Positions 39,701-51,700 of a stretch of DNA of 64,000 nt are shown here, piece by piece; the stretch's first letter is position 1; each line of letters begins with the position of its first letter. A program made the translations under genes and the position numbers. The notes beneath the pieces are model-generated. The model made no database searches. It was not told where the DNA came from and was given only the letters and a program-made list of their open reading frames with translations. Where the stretch lies: assembly GCF_003945595.2 (NCBI RefSeq), contig NW_024104532.1:2665501-2729500 (forward strand), given 5' to 3'. This DNA is from Pipra filicauda (lineage: Eukaryota; Chordata; Aves; Passeriformes; Pipridae).

Positions 39701-42700
39701 ATGAGCAGAAGGCGAGCTGAGAGCTTCCTTTGATGCGCTGCCCTCTCTCTCTGGCTGACATGCTGACTCTCCTGGAGTACTCCTCTGTCTTTAGATACAC
39801 GTGAGACATAAGAACAACTCTCCAACTTCCTCTCCTCTCTCCTCCCCACAACTCAGAGACTTGGGGTTTCCCAGAGGGAATATTTTTCCAAACACTTCTG
39901 GATCACCACAGGCACAGAGCAAGGTATTTTTGCAGAGTGTCTTATTTACTTTCTGGACCAGGAATGATAAAGGAGTACACAGCTGACTCCTCACTCTCCC
40001 AAGACCTGTTGTACTGCCTCCGACGTGTGGAAGGGGCAGCTGTATAAACATGAGAGATGTAGGAAATACAGGTCTGCACCACTTGGTTTGTCTTCCCACT
40101 TACATGGAAAGAAAGCAGGAGAGAAGTTGTGGAAAAAAAGCAAAAGCAGATGACAAAACGAAAACTCTTGGAACCAAAAGAATAGACTGAAGCCCCTCCC
40201 GCTCACCCACGCTGAGAATAAGGGACTGAGATGTTTCTTCTCTAAGGATCACAGTGGTGCAGCCCCCAAGTCAAACACACCCCTTGCAGTGCTAAGGATG
40301 CTGTGACAGTGCAGTGATCACCCAGACAAGGAGCAGAGCACCTGCCAGCAGAACCTGCTGGAGCCTTTCAATACTTACAAAGAGAGAGAGAAGGAAGGCA
40401 GGAGAGCCCATTGGGACACTGTCCTGTTAAAAGGCCAAACAGAAGGACTTATCAGGCATCAGCTACGGAAATGCACACACCACATAGAAGCACTGAGCCC
40501 ACACACGAGCATAGAGAAACATGTGCCCCACTCCCCTTCCTGCACGGCATCAGTCTTATGCAGCAGGAACATAAAAACAGACAAAAAGAGGGATACTGCA
40601 AGAGTCAGAATGCTAGGAAAGGGATGTTCCCTTCTCAGCCATGGCAAGGTCTGGTCTACCAAACAATTTCTGCAAGGTGCAGTTGCCGCTAGAACTAAGC
40701 AGGCAGTCCCTGCTGTCACAGTGTTGTGTGCACCAGCTGAGAGCACCTGAGACCACTTCATCATGTTTGGATGTCTTTACAGAAGAAAAAAACCAAACAA
40801 ACCTTCACTGCTTAGATCAGTGTGGAATTCAGAGGTTCTCCGGTGTGTTTTACACAGCAAACCAGAGTCAACTGATTCTCTCTCTCCAAAAACCTGACTA
40901 GAAAGTGAAGGACATGGCAATTCCCTTCACCCTCCTGCCATATCACACCTCTACCAATACTCTCTTCATTTCCCTACAGTTTTTATCACCTGTTTTTAAA
41001 AAGTGATAGAACTACTGTGATTACAGAAGAAACTCATGAGACCTGCCTCTTGAATGCTGTACAGGTCCAGAACTGAAATCTAATCAATGGACACATTTGA
41101 AGAAAATTTGTCCACATGAAGATGCTGGAACTACTGCAATCTCAAAAAACATTCTGCCTCTTTCGTGTGAGAACTTCATGCACTATCTTGGGATTTTTCA
41201 GAAGATCCCAAGTGCCCTTCCAGAGGGTGCAGCATTCTCACCTTCTCTGAAGCATCTTGCTTGCGAGTGGAGTCTCGCCCCCGCAGGCTCTTTGCACTGA
41301 TCCCTGACTCTGATGTTTGCATCATCAGTTGTGTGGCCAGAAATTGCTGCAAGAAAACCACACTCTGTTAAGATTGCCAGGCAAAACAAGCTCAGTAAGT
41401 GTGTGTCAGTTAACTATCACAGACCACAGGCCGGGAATGATTGGGTCAGAGGCAGTTTCAGTTCCTTTTCTGCTGCTCAAAATAAGTTCCCCTATTTACC
41501 TCAGAAGCCACAAATCCCGAGGAAGTAAAAAACCTCAGTTCAAACTCTGTTAGTCCTGCCAGTTGGGACGTTCTGCTTCACAGGACATTTTAAATGGCAT
41601 AAATTCACGAGACAGTTTCATGTACACTTTATATCAACATAAACCAGCACAGCCACCCAAAGAAGCAGTCGCGTCCCCTGTCATTCACTGTTTTGTTGCT
41701 TGTTTCTGTTCCTGAACCACACCCCAGTTCTTGCTGGCCTAAGCATTTCCCTGAAGGAAATTACATTTGAAATTGGTCTGGGTTGAACCTATAAAAAATT
41801 TTGCTGCAGTACTTTTAACTCGCCCACAATCTAGTTCAACTCAAACACCTGAGCAAGCACGAGAGAGATGCAGGGAAAGACAGGACTCCTGCATTCAAAT
41901 ACATGGGGAGTGAAACTACAGTCTTACATCTGTGGACCAAGGCAGATGCTCTGTTCTCAGCTCAGTACTTTACCTGAATCTGCTCCAGGACATCTCGCTG
42001 CATCTCCACAGCCATGTGGTACACATCGTGGTCAGAGCTGTTGTACATAACTGCATTTTGAAACATCAGCATAATATCACGCTGGAACTCAGCTGTGGTT
42101 CGTATCAGGCCGTTCTCAATGTTCTTTTTGATGGTAGATAAATCCATTGGCCTATGAAAGAAATGCAAGCAAAATTGCAACAGGAACACTTAACTCTTTT
42201 CCCTCTTTTTTGGAAACAACCCTGAGTCTGTAACGTTGTCTAGTTAGAGCGTCTGTTTAATTTAGCTGAACAGGTTCTGCCCCAGACAGGCTGTTCCTGA
42301 GTATCAAAGCCTGGGTCAGAAGACGGGAGCTGTCCAGGAATGGTGAAAACAGCCTGAGTGATGCCTCAGGAGAGGCATCTGCCTTCTCCAGGCATCACAG
42401 AAGAAGAAACTAAGGAGCTAGAGAGCAGCCACTGAACTTGAAGTGTTTAGTGGAGAGGTTTCAGGGGCTAACAGGGGATTCTGCTAATTCTTCCAGAAAA
42501 GTCCACTATCTGGGACTGTAAAAAATGCTGATTAAAGAAGACAGTTTTTAGGAATTTCAGAGGTTAATCCTATCCTTCAATAGAAACTGGGGAAAAACAG
42601 ATCAGTCATGTGTCACCTTACTGATAAAAATGTTCTGTGTAACTCAGTGTACTTCACTCAAGTCAAGGTTCTGTACAGACGTGTCTGTTACTGAAGACCC

Positions 42701-45700
42701 ACTTCTTCGGGAAACCTGCTTCTGACTGAATCGTGTCAGAAAAAAAAAATGCATTTCAAGTGTTCCAACCTGCACTGCAGGCAAAACCTACATTGTTCCT
42801 GCCAGAAATCCCTACACAAATAAGAAACCATACAGAGCTCTAGTGATGGAGAGCTGCTAAGACTCACCTCTGCACGATGCTGTGGTAGCCTGGTGCTATA
42901 TCATCAGTTACAGGCTGCAGGAAGACATTGGCATATCTGCAGAGAGAAAGAGTCCACTTAGTGTCCATCCTTGCTGGTAAATATTTGTTTCATGCTCTCC
43001 TATTTATTTGTCTGTAACAGTATGATTCATCATCTCCTGGTACCAATAGAGATAAGCCTCTGAGATGGAAGAGTGGAGACTTGTCTAGGATTAGTCACTT
43101 CTTTCAGTCAAGACATCAAACTCACTCACCTGTGATTAGCTGCTGCTCTCCAAACTAGCATGATGGCTTTCTTCCAGATCTTCTGGGCCTGTATGGCTTC
43201 CTGATCCTCACTGCACACTGAGCTGGGGAGAGAAAAACATACTTCCTTTAGGAGTCTGCGCAGTGCCTCAAAGCAGAAAACTCACGTTTTGTTTTGCCTT
43301 TGACATGCCCATGCTAATCCATGCCAAGTCAGAAGGAAAAAGTGGGAGCTGGTATTGGGGTGCTGTCTGCACACTTGCCCTTGTAAGCAAGGAGAACCAG
43401 AAATAATCATCACCAAATTCCCACTCAGCAAAACAAAAACGAGATTCCTACACTCCCTCCACAACTCCCCGACACTCACAACTGTGAGGAGGCTGGGCTG
43501 CTGGGGATGGAGTCGGCGAGCGCGTGGGACTGCAGAGGCGCGTTGTGGACGCTGAAGCCGTCGTCGCTCTCACTCACGGGGGGTTCGTTATCCATCTCTG
43601 ACAGATATCCCTCACCCTGATCTTCCTCTTTGGGTTCCTCCAAACTGGCAGCCTCACTGGCACCGTCCTCATCGTCCTCCTCACCCTGCCCATCCTGAAA
43701 CACAGAGTCTATGAGCCAGCACAGCCAGCTACAACAGCAACTCAGAGCCTCCAAACCAACTGTGGTTCAGCGACAAAGTGATTTTCTTGTTACCCTGCTG
43801 ACAACTGTACGGGCACTTCCAGGGAATCCCAGTCTCTCTGGCCTGCCCTGCCTCCTCCCGCAGACCCACAAGGACATACACACACAGCTTTACAGCTTGA
43901 AGCTATCTCTCCTTTAGCTCCCACTGCAGACTGCTTACTTCTCAACGCAGAAAGCTGAACACAAGCTTTGCTTTTCAGCAGACAGCAGCAGCAGTGAGAT
44001 GTTGCTAATAAACTCATGATCACTGTAACTGAGAATTACCTTCATCTGACTCCTAAACAGGGCTTGAGCCTCCTCCTTCATTGACTCTGTGAAAGAAAGA
44101 AACGCAGAAAGGTTGACTCTCCAAAGCAGTCTTCCCTACAAAAGCTCCTGCACCAATGCCTACTGTCCTGCAGTAATTACCACTGTTCCTACATGTATCT
44201 TTTGTCCCTCCTCCCCAAAAAACCTGAACCATATCACTGACAACTATCCAGCTAATAATGTTGCATGTAAAAGATTTCCTAGCTGAATTAAGTTACCTGA
44301 CAGCTCAAATTTGTGCTGAACATCAGCCTGTGAGGAGTCTTCACTCACATTTGGGACTTGTGGAGGGGATGAATCATCATCAGGTGGGGTCTGGAGGGAA
44401 GAGAAATGCACAAATCTAGATGTTTGTGTCAGCTTACTTCAGTGAAGGTGTGGGCACATCTACTCACCCTAACCTAACTCAAGGCAATGAGGTTCACTGA
44501 GCACCTTCCCAGCAGCAATTCTGCACATGGGCAAGGGGAGATACACGAAGGTACTGCCTAAAGCAGAGCTGCTCTGCTCATCAAGCACATCAGCAGCATG
44601 ACTTCCAGGAAAACAGTCAGTCACATCCACTGAAGGGTCACCTTCAGCCCAGCAGTCATCCTTCCTCTAAAATTCTCTCCTACCTGCCACAACTGCTCCT
44701 TTCTTTCCCCACACCAGTTCCAGACAGCCTCTCTGCTCACATACCTCTGTCTTCACTGAATTTAGCACTGCATCTTCTCCCTTGGATGACTCTATATTGA
44801 TTTCAGGAGTCTCTCCTGATGTTAGACCTGCTCTTTGATCTTCTTCTATCTCTTGACTTCTAAGCTCTGGTGTTTCCGTCACTCTTGCCGTTGCTGGTAT
44901 AGTTTCCTCAGGGCCCAGCTGACTCTGCTCCTGCTCTGCAAGTTCGGTCTTTATTTCTGATGCCAACTCGCCAATGCCCATTAGGTCTCGAATTCCCTTT
45001 GCCTCTGGCTCCTCACACTCCAGTCTCTCCTGCTTCACAGTCACAGACACTTGGGGTATCTGGGCCTGTTTCTCGTGCTCCTGACGAATTGAATGTTCCC
45101 ATGGGCCAGGAAGGGTCTGAGGGTCATCAGTATCTTCACAGAAAGAAGACAGAGCAGCTTCAACAACTGCTGCATCCAGGACTTCAGGGTGGTCGTCTAC
45201 CTTTATTGTCAAAACAAACACACAGCAGTGCAGACCAAGGTCAGAAAGAGGAATTAGAGAAAAGTTCACGTTATTTGGTGATGAAAAGGTTATGTTATTT
45301 CTGAGACAACTGTTGAAAACTCCATGTACTTGTACTGCCTTTTGCAGCCGGACTTGTGGAGCCTCCCGTGGAGCTTCAGTTTCAGAAATACGGCACCCCT
45401 GGAAAGGATGCTGTGAGCAGCACTCACCTGTCAGCCAGAGATGTGACCTAAACCCTACCCAACATGAGGAAGAAAGAGATTTCTTTGTGCACTCTGAAGA
45501 GGAGTACCAGGCTAAGAGGAGCACCAGTGTCAGACTGACAGCAGTGGTGTCATAGGGTCATTTCCTATTGATCTGGAAAACCATGGTGAGAATGTGCACT
45601 TTGGAATAGCTATTTCTTTCTTGTTTAAACTAACTAAATTGGTGAACAGCAATTATTCGAGATTGACCCAAATGAATGTGGAGCAAGAGGCACTGGCACT

Positions 45701-48700
45701 CTGCTTTGCCCACTTACCTTGTCCTCAATGATGGCTATAATATTTCCAACTGTATCAAAGTCCAGCTCTTCCCCCGTATAGGATACTGCAATATCCATTT
45801 TCTCAGCCAAATCCAAATCTTCTTTCCCATCCATGCAGTGATCTTTAGAAGACCCTGCAGTGCTGCCAGCCCCAGAACCCAGGCACTCTTTCTTGATGGA
45901 ATCAATGATCATGGATATTTCACTGCTGTCCATGGACACTGTCACAGTGTGGGAATCAGACACTGCCTCCATGGAAACACAAGCTTCTGGCTGGCTCACT
46001 GCACAAGGATGAGAGGGACAGTCAGAGACCAAGCTGGAGAAGTTCAGCCCACATAAACACTGCAGTGGATAAGATCAAGCACCAACCGCAACTATCCCAG
46101 GCCCACCCACACCACCATGGCTTAGATAAATAAAAGACAAATATGGGTTTGCTTTCCCACGAGTGAGATTCCAACCCTTGAACCACAATCCAGCAAACCA
46201 CCAGCACCCCCACCCAGCAAACCCTGTTTAAAACCACCTGCTTACTCCAGAACCCAGACATAACTATCCTTTTGGCCAGGACGGCAAGTCTGAGGTGCTA
46301 AAGCCCAGCTGAGAGCTCGCCGGGCGCTGATCCCATGGGAAGTTCTGCTTTCCAGCAGTGCATGACCTACGAGTGCGTAGTTCAGGAACGCACCTGTGGC
46401 TACGCTTTCTGGAGCTGCAGCTGGTGGCACAACGGATGGTGCTGACAGCGTGGGCATCATGACAATAGTTGCCTGGGACACAGGCTCTACGGGGGGTGGC
46501 AGGAGCTTAGCTGGAGGTTCGCTGGCAACAGCGGAGAAGGAAGCAAGAGGTGAGGTGAACTGTGCAGGACCAGCTTCTAAAAGCCGGGAAAGCGTAGGAG
46601 CACCTAACAGAGAGTAGAAGGGAAAAGCACATGAGCAAGAAGCAGCCACCACTGAAGTCCACAAAGCCACCACTGGGTTCTTCACTGTCTGGTGGCTTCT
46701 TCCGGGAAAAGACACTGAGAGATACCTATAAACAGTCCCAAAAGTTGTACAGAGAACCTGCACCAAAAACACCCGACCCCGTTGTGTGTGCAGTCTGAGG
46801 CAGAATCATGCAGCTACAGAACACTGTTCACTGTAAGGGCTGGACAGACTAAGCCACACATGCACAGTCGCCCTTCCAAAGGCTCATCCCAATACGATTA
46901 TGGGAAATCTGAAAAACAGCGCTGAGAGAGCCACACAAGGTAAGCCAAGACAAACAGTCATCACAGGAGCTGGGAGAGAGCAGGGGGGATCTCTTTGCAG
47001 GTCTTTCCTGGAGAATTCCTTTTATATCAAAGGTTGCCACTCATTTTAGCTGTAACTTCCAGTCTGAATTTACTCAACTGTCTGGACCAAATTAACAGGT
47101 CTTAAAAGATGAGGATAAGGAAAGCTGCTTACTTGTATGGAATTCTGTATAAATGAGTGGCATAAAACCGCAGTTGCAGACAATGCGATTAAACCACTGG
47201 TCAGCAAGAGCTGACAAAAACCCCTCACCTTAGTAAGGTTGTTCTGAAAAAGCCCAATGCAAAGAGTTCTGCACTGTCTCTCTCACCCTCACTCTGGGGA
47301 ACTCACTCTGGAGCTCACAGACCTCTGTGGTCTAACTCTCATAAGACCTCTGAGCTACAGCAGAGGGAAGGCACATGAGTTCTCCAGATCCACAGGGAGC
47401 TGAGTTTGACACATTAAGAATCAGATACTAGACCATTTTTTCCTCAGCTCCCTGTCAACAAACCCTTTCTTTCTACAGCGAGATGCCGGCTATTAACCAG
47501 TGTCAAACCCAGAAAACCAGATTGCATGGATCAGGATTGAATCAAGTCTAACTGTTTCAGTCACTCTTTTTTTCCATAAGGATTAGAGTCTACTTAAAAA
47601 AGCAGGGGTGAGAGGGACGTGGGTACAGAAAGAGGAATACAACTCATAAAGAAGCCCCCAAACCCAGCAGGCTAGATGTCCTTCATCTTTCTGCAAAGAG
47701 AATTCACAGAGCAGTCTGAAGGGACATCTTAAGGGAGAACTGTATAGGGAAAGGCTCGAGTTACCTGAAGCAGCAGGAGATGCAGGGACAGTACCAGGTG
47801 TTGACTGCATTTCCCCACTGTGCAGCACTGGAAGGACACTTCCTACCTCCAGCAGCACTCCTGAGCTGTTCATATGACCAGAAGCCACTGCCATTTCGTT
47901 TTCACCGACCTGTCAAAGAAAGATGAAACTGAAGTTTTGGGAGATACCATCACATTAGTGATTGTCTGCCAGATGTGCATTTCCATGAACAGGTCCAGCA
48001 TTTGCTGTTTCAGCATTTCTTCTGCACTCTGCACCCTGCCTGAGGCCCCTCATACAAGTGCACAACATGAGAGTCCGCATCTAATTTCTGTTCTTCAGCT
48101 ACAACACAGCTGCAGTGCCACCTTCGAGGTCGGGCCAAATAGATCATTGCTCTACCTCAGTTCCTCTGTTCAAGGACCTCACAATCCTTTACAGACACGA
48201 ATCTCTTTAGACCCTGAGATGGCATGGAAATATCCCTCATTTTGAGTTGAGAGAAACAGAAGTATCAAGATGGAAAGTAACTCTATCAAGGTCAGACAAT
48301 GAACCTATGATAGACCTTGAAAGAGATGTAAAGCAGTCCTGTTCCTACAAAGAAAACCCAGTCTTCCACAGCCATTACCTTCCCTGCTCCACTTTGCAAA
48401 CACAGAACCCACGGAACATTTACCCAAACTAACAAATAGAAAAGGTTGACTAAATCTGACTACTACAAAAATAAAGTCAACAGCCAACACAGCTACTCCA
48501 TCACACAAGCACTAACACAGGGAATCTGTGCCACGGGCAGGCTGATGGCTGCTGTTTTCAGACTGAGCTGTGAACAGTGTCTTCACCTCCCAAGACTACC
48601 AGAGTCACTAACACCACAAGTATGTTCTCATCACAGTGATTTTAGTAACTGCCTACAACTAGGAGAAAACTGAAATGCTTCAATATAGGTCATAAACCCC

Positions 48701-51700
48701 ATTAAAGTATTCCCTACTCTTATGCTAAGACACATTACAGGTCTTGAAATGCAACTTCCTGCCAAGATGTAAAGAACTGTGGGCCCAAAGTAATCACCAA
48801 GAACAGCTCTGAGGAGGTTGATGGGAATGATGCTGACTAACAAGTTCCCTCCCCTAAGGAGAACAATTTCCTCTGGCAAAGCCTGCAACTCCAACTCCTT
48901 ACGACTGAGGGGAGACAGCCAGTCCTATGTGCTGCACAATCCCTGCAGTCCTGCTGGGAAAGGGTCCCACCTCTGTGGCTCACAGGGGTAATTATACCTC
49001 TCAGCTATCACTTCCGCTGGGACTCTCACAAAACTGCACATTTTTAAAAAGTCTTTGCAGATCCCCCTTTTTCAGTGGGAGAGTCTGAAGCAAATTGTTT
49101 ATGTGCTTGCATATATGAGCAGAGAGCTCCATACCAGCCTGGGGCTTGTGGGCAAGAGACTGCCCTTCTTCAGCAGCTCTGAGAGCAGAGGGGAAGGAGG
49201 CGGAGTTGCTTTTTGTCCTAGCATCTTTTTCTGGGGTGAATCATCAGTGACTGGGGTCATGGGGGCATCCAGGGGAGCAGAGCCTGGAGGGGTGTCAGGG
49301 ATTCCAATGAAGGAGGCAACTGGGGTGCTGGGCAATGTCCCTGGCGTGACCTGAGAAAGAGAAAAACCACACTGTTCAAAGCCACACTCCACCACACGGA
49401 CCAGCCCCACTTGCTGCTTCCCCCAAGAGCATTGATCCAGCACACCACAGACACCTACTCCATTCACTCGCTGCACCTACTCCAGGCACGTGCTTTCACC
49501 CTTTCCCTGCCCTGTAGTGCCATTTTCCAGGCACTCACAGACTGCCTGGCCAACCCACTGACGCCCCTATATGGCCTTCGATCCAGACACCGGACCACCA
49601 CAGACATGGAAGAGGACATGGATCCCGAGCAGCACTGTACACCAACCACACTGCAGCACTACCGCAGCCAAAGTCCGCAAAGCAAGGCAAGGGCTTCTCC
49701 CCAGGCCCCTTCTCTGTGATGGATGCTGAGCCCCATGTTCCAAGCTGGTCTTTCCCTCCTACCTGGGATAAGGATCCTTACCCCTGGACTGGCCTCATCC
49801 CCAGCAGGCTGGGACAGATCTCCCAGTGCATATTCCCCTCCTGGGGAGGTCGAGCCGGCAGGGGAACGAACCATCACACCCGTCAGTCGTCGCGGAGGAT
49901 TCTTAATGGCCTGACGAGCTGGAAGAGAATAGAAACTAAAGTGAGATTCCAGGACTCCATCTTGGACGGTCCCTGAGAGTTGCCTCTGACTTTATCCTGA
50001 AGAATCTTAAGAAAACAGTTTATGTTGTAGGAATTTCTTGCATCACACTAGGCTCAGTTCCCAAATAATACCAGCTTTGGGTAATGCACCTCTATTTCAG
50101 TTTTCTTTAGCAGCTAGGTATTCACTACCTCCCACCACTGACAGGTTAATTGAATTAACTGCCCCAAGAGTTATAAAGGAATTAAACATTCAGAATAAAT
50201 GTCTCTCATCTTCAGACACCAGTGAAACTATAGGGAAGACTAAAGGGGTGCAAAGCTTGACATTCTAACACAGAGTTCCTTGCTAATCCTGCTTCCTCTT
50301 AGATACACCTTTCCTACAGATTTTGTTCCTTTCTCAGAAGCCTCTGCATTTTGCCCTGTTACAAATATAGTGCTGGAAAGAGAATACAATCTTTCTCTCC
50401 AACTTTAGGGTCAAGGAATTCCTACTGCAGGTCTTAATAAGATCTAAGTATTTCCCAGATGTTCTTATGAATATATACATCTCTCCAAGGAAAAGGAAGG
50501 CAGCTCATCTCCAGCTTACCTTGATAAGCAGCATCTGTAGCCTTCCTCTTGACTTCGGCCTCCTCCTCCTCCATTTTTTTCTTTCTGTATACAGAATCAA
50601 AACCTGTTAGAGAGTGTCTCAGTTCCTCCTTCACAATCAGTTTACTGACCCCCTGTCCCATTATCTTGGGACAACACTGAACTGCCCCTGCGGATTTGGG
50701 CTCAGTTTCCCCGAGGAGGGAAGCAGAGCCAGAGAATGACACACTAGGCAGGAAATTTCACTTCCAGCTGATTATCAAAATGGAGCAGCAAGCATGATGC
50801 TGCAAAACATCACCAAGCTCTTTACTGAGCAACTCCAAACGATGTTCCACACAAGCTGGTATCCCCTGAGCTAAGCTAAGTCCCCCCTCAGAGGCCAAAG
50901 CATCTGCCCGGCTGCTGCATTTCTCTTCACCCAAAGTACACAAAACAAGAGATGCCTGACAAGAGTGTCAGGGAACTACAATTTCAGAAGAAAGCACAAC
51001 ACGGAAATAACGAAATAACCCACATCATAATCTCATTGCACAGCTCCTCCAGTCTGTTATCCATGTGTCCGGCCTGGATCAGCTCTGCATCCTTCTTCAG
51101 TTGCCTGTAATCAGAAAACCCTCTTACTTACTGAACAGGAAACCCAAAGCAGCACTTTCACCCCAATCACCATCCCACTTAGACAATCTTTTCAGGACAA
51201 GGCTCTCAGATGTGCCACAGCTTAACATCTCTGCCATGTACCTGTATTTTTCCTGTGTTTCTTTAATAATTTTCTTCAATTCCTCAACCCTTTCTGCAGT
51301 CAGTTTCCGCACAATAACATCTTCCACAGTTTCCACAACTTCTCCCTTCTCACCACGTTTTCTCCTACAAACAGAAAAAAAAAAGTTACATACAAAACTC
51401 AGAAAACTCAGTTCTCATTTCATAAATGGCTGCTGTTACTCCTGACACATTCATGCGCAAAAAAAAAAAAAAATCAGCTTCCTCCAATTCCCTGAAATGG
51501 TCTGGGACAGTACAATCTCTTCTGAAATTTTTATCTAGTGCACCTAGTGCTAAAGATTTCAAGAACAGATCGAAGATGCAAGTCCACAAAAAAATTCTCA
51601 ACCTGAAAAAAAACAATCATTCCACTTCAGAGAAGATTCTTCTCTACTCATGAAGAAACATCTATTTTTTTTCTGACTAACTCTACTGAAGTCATTTAAT

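Noticed and set aside
44667..45524. A 285-codon minus-strand frame as a separate gene
   Set aside because: Residues from VDDHPEVLD to VKTE are BRD8 exon 13 (44745-45200). The remainder is read-through into flanking introns.
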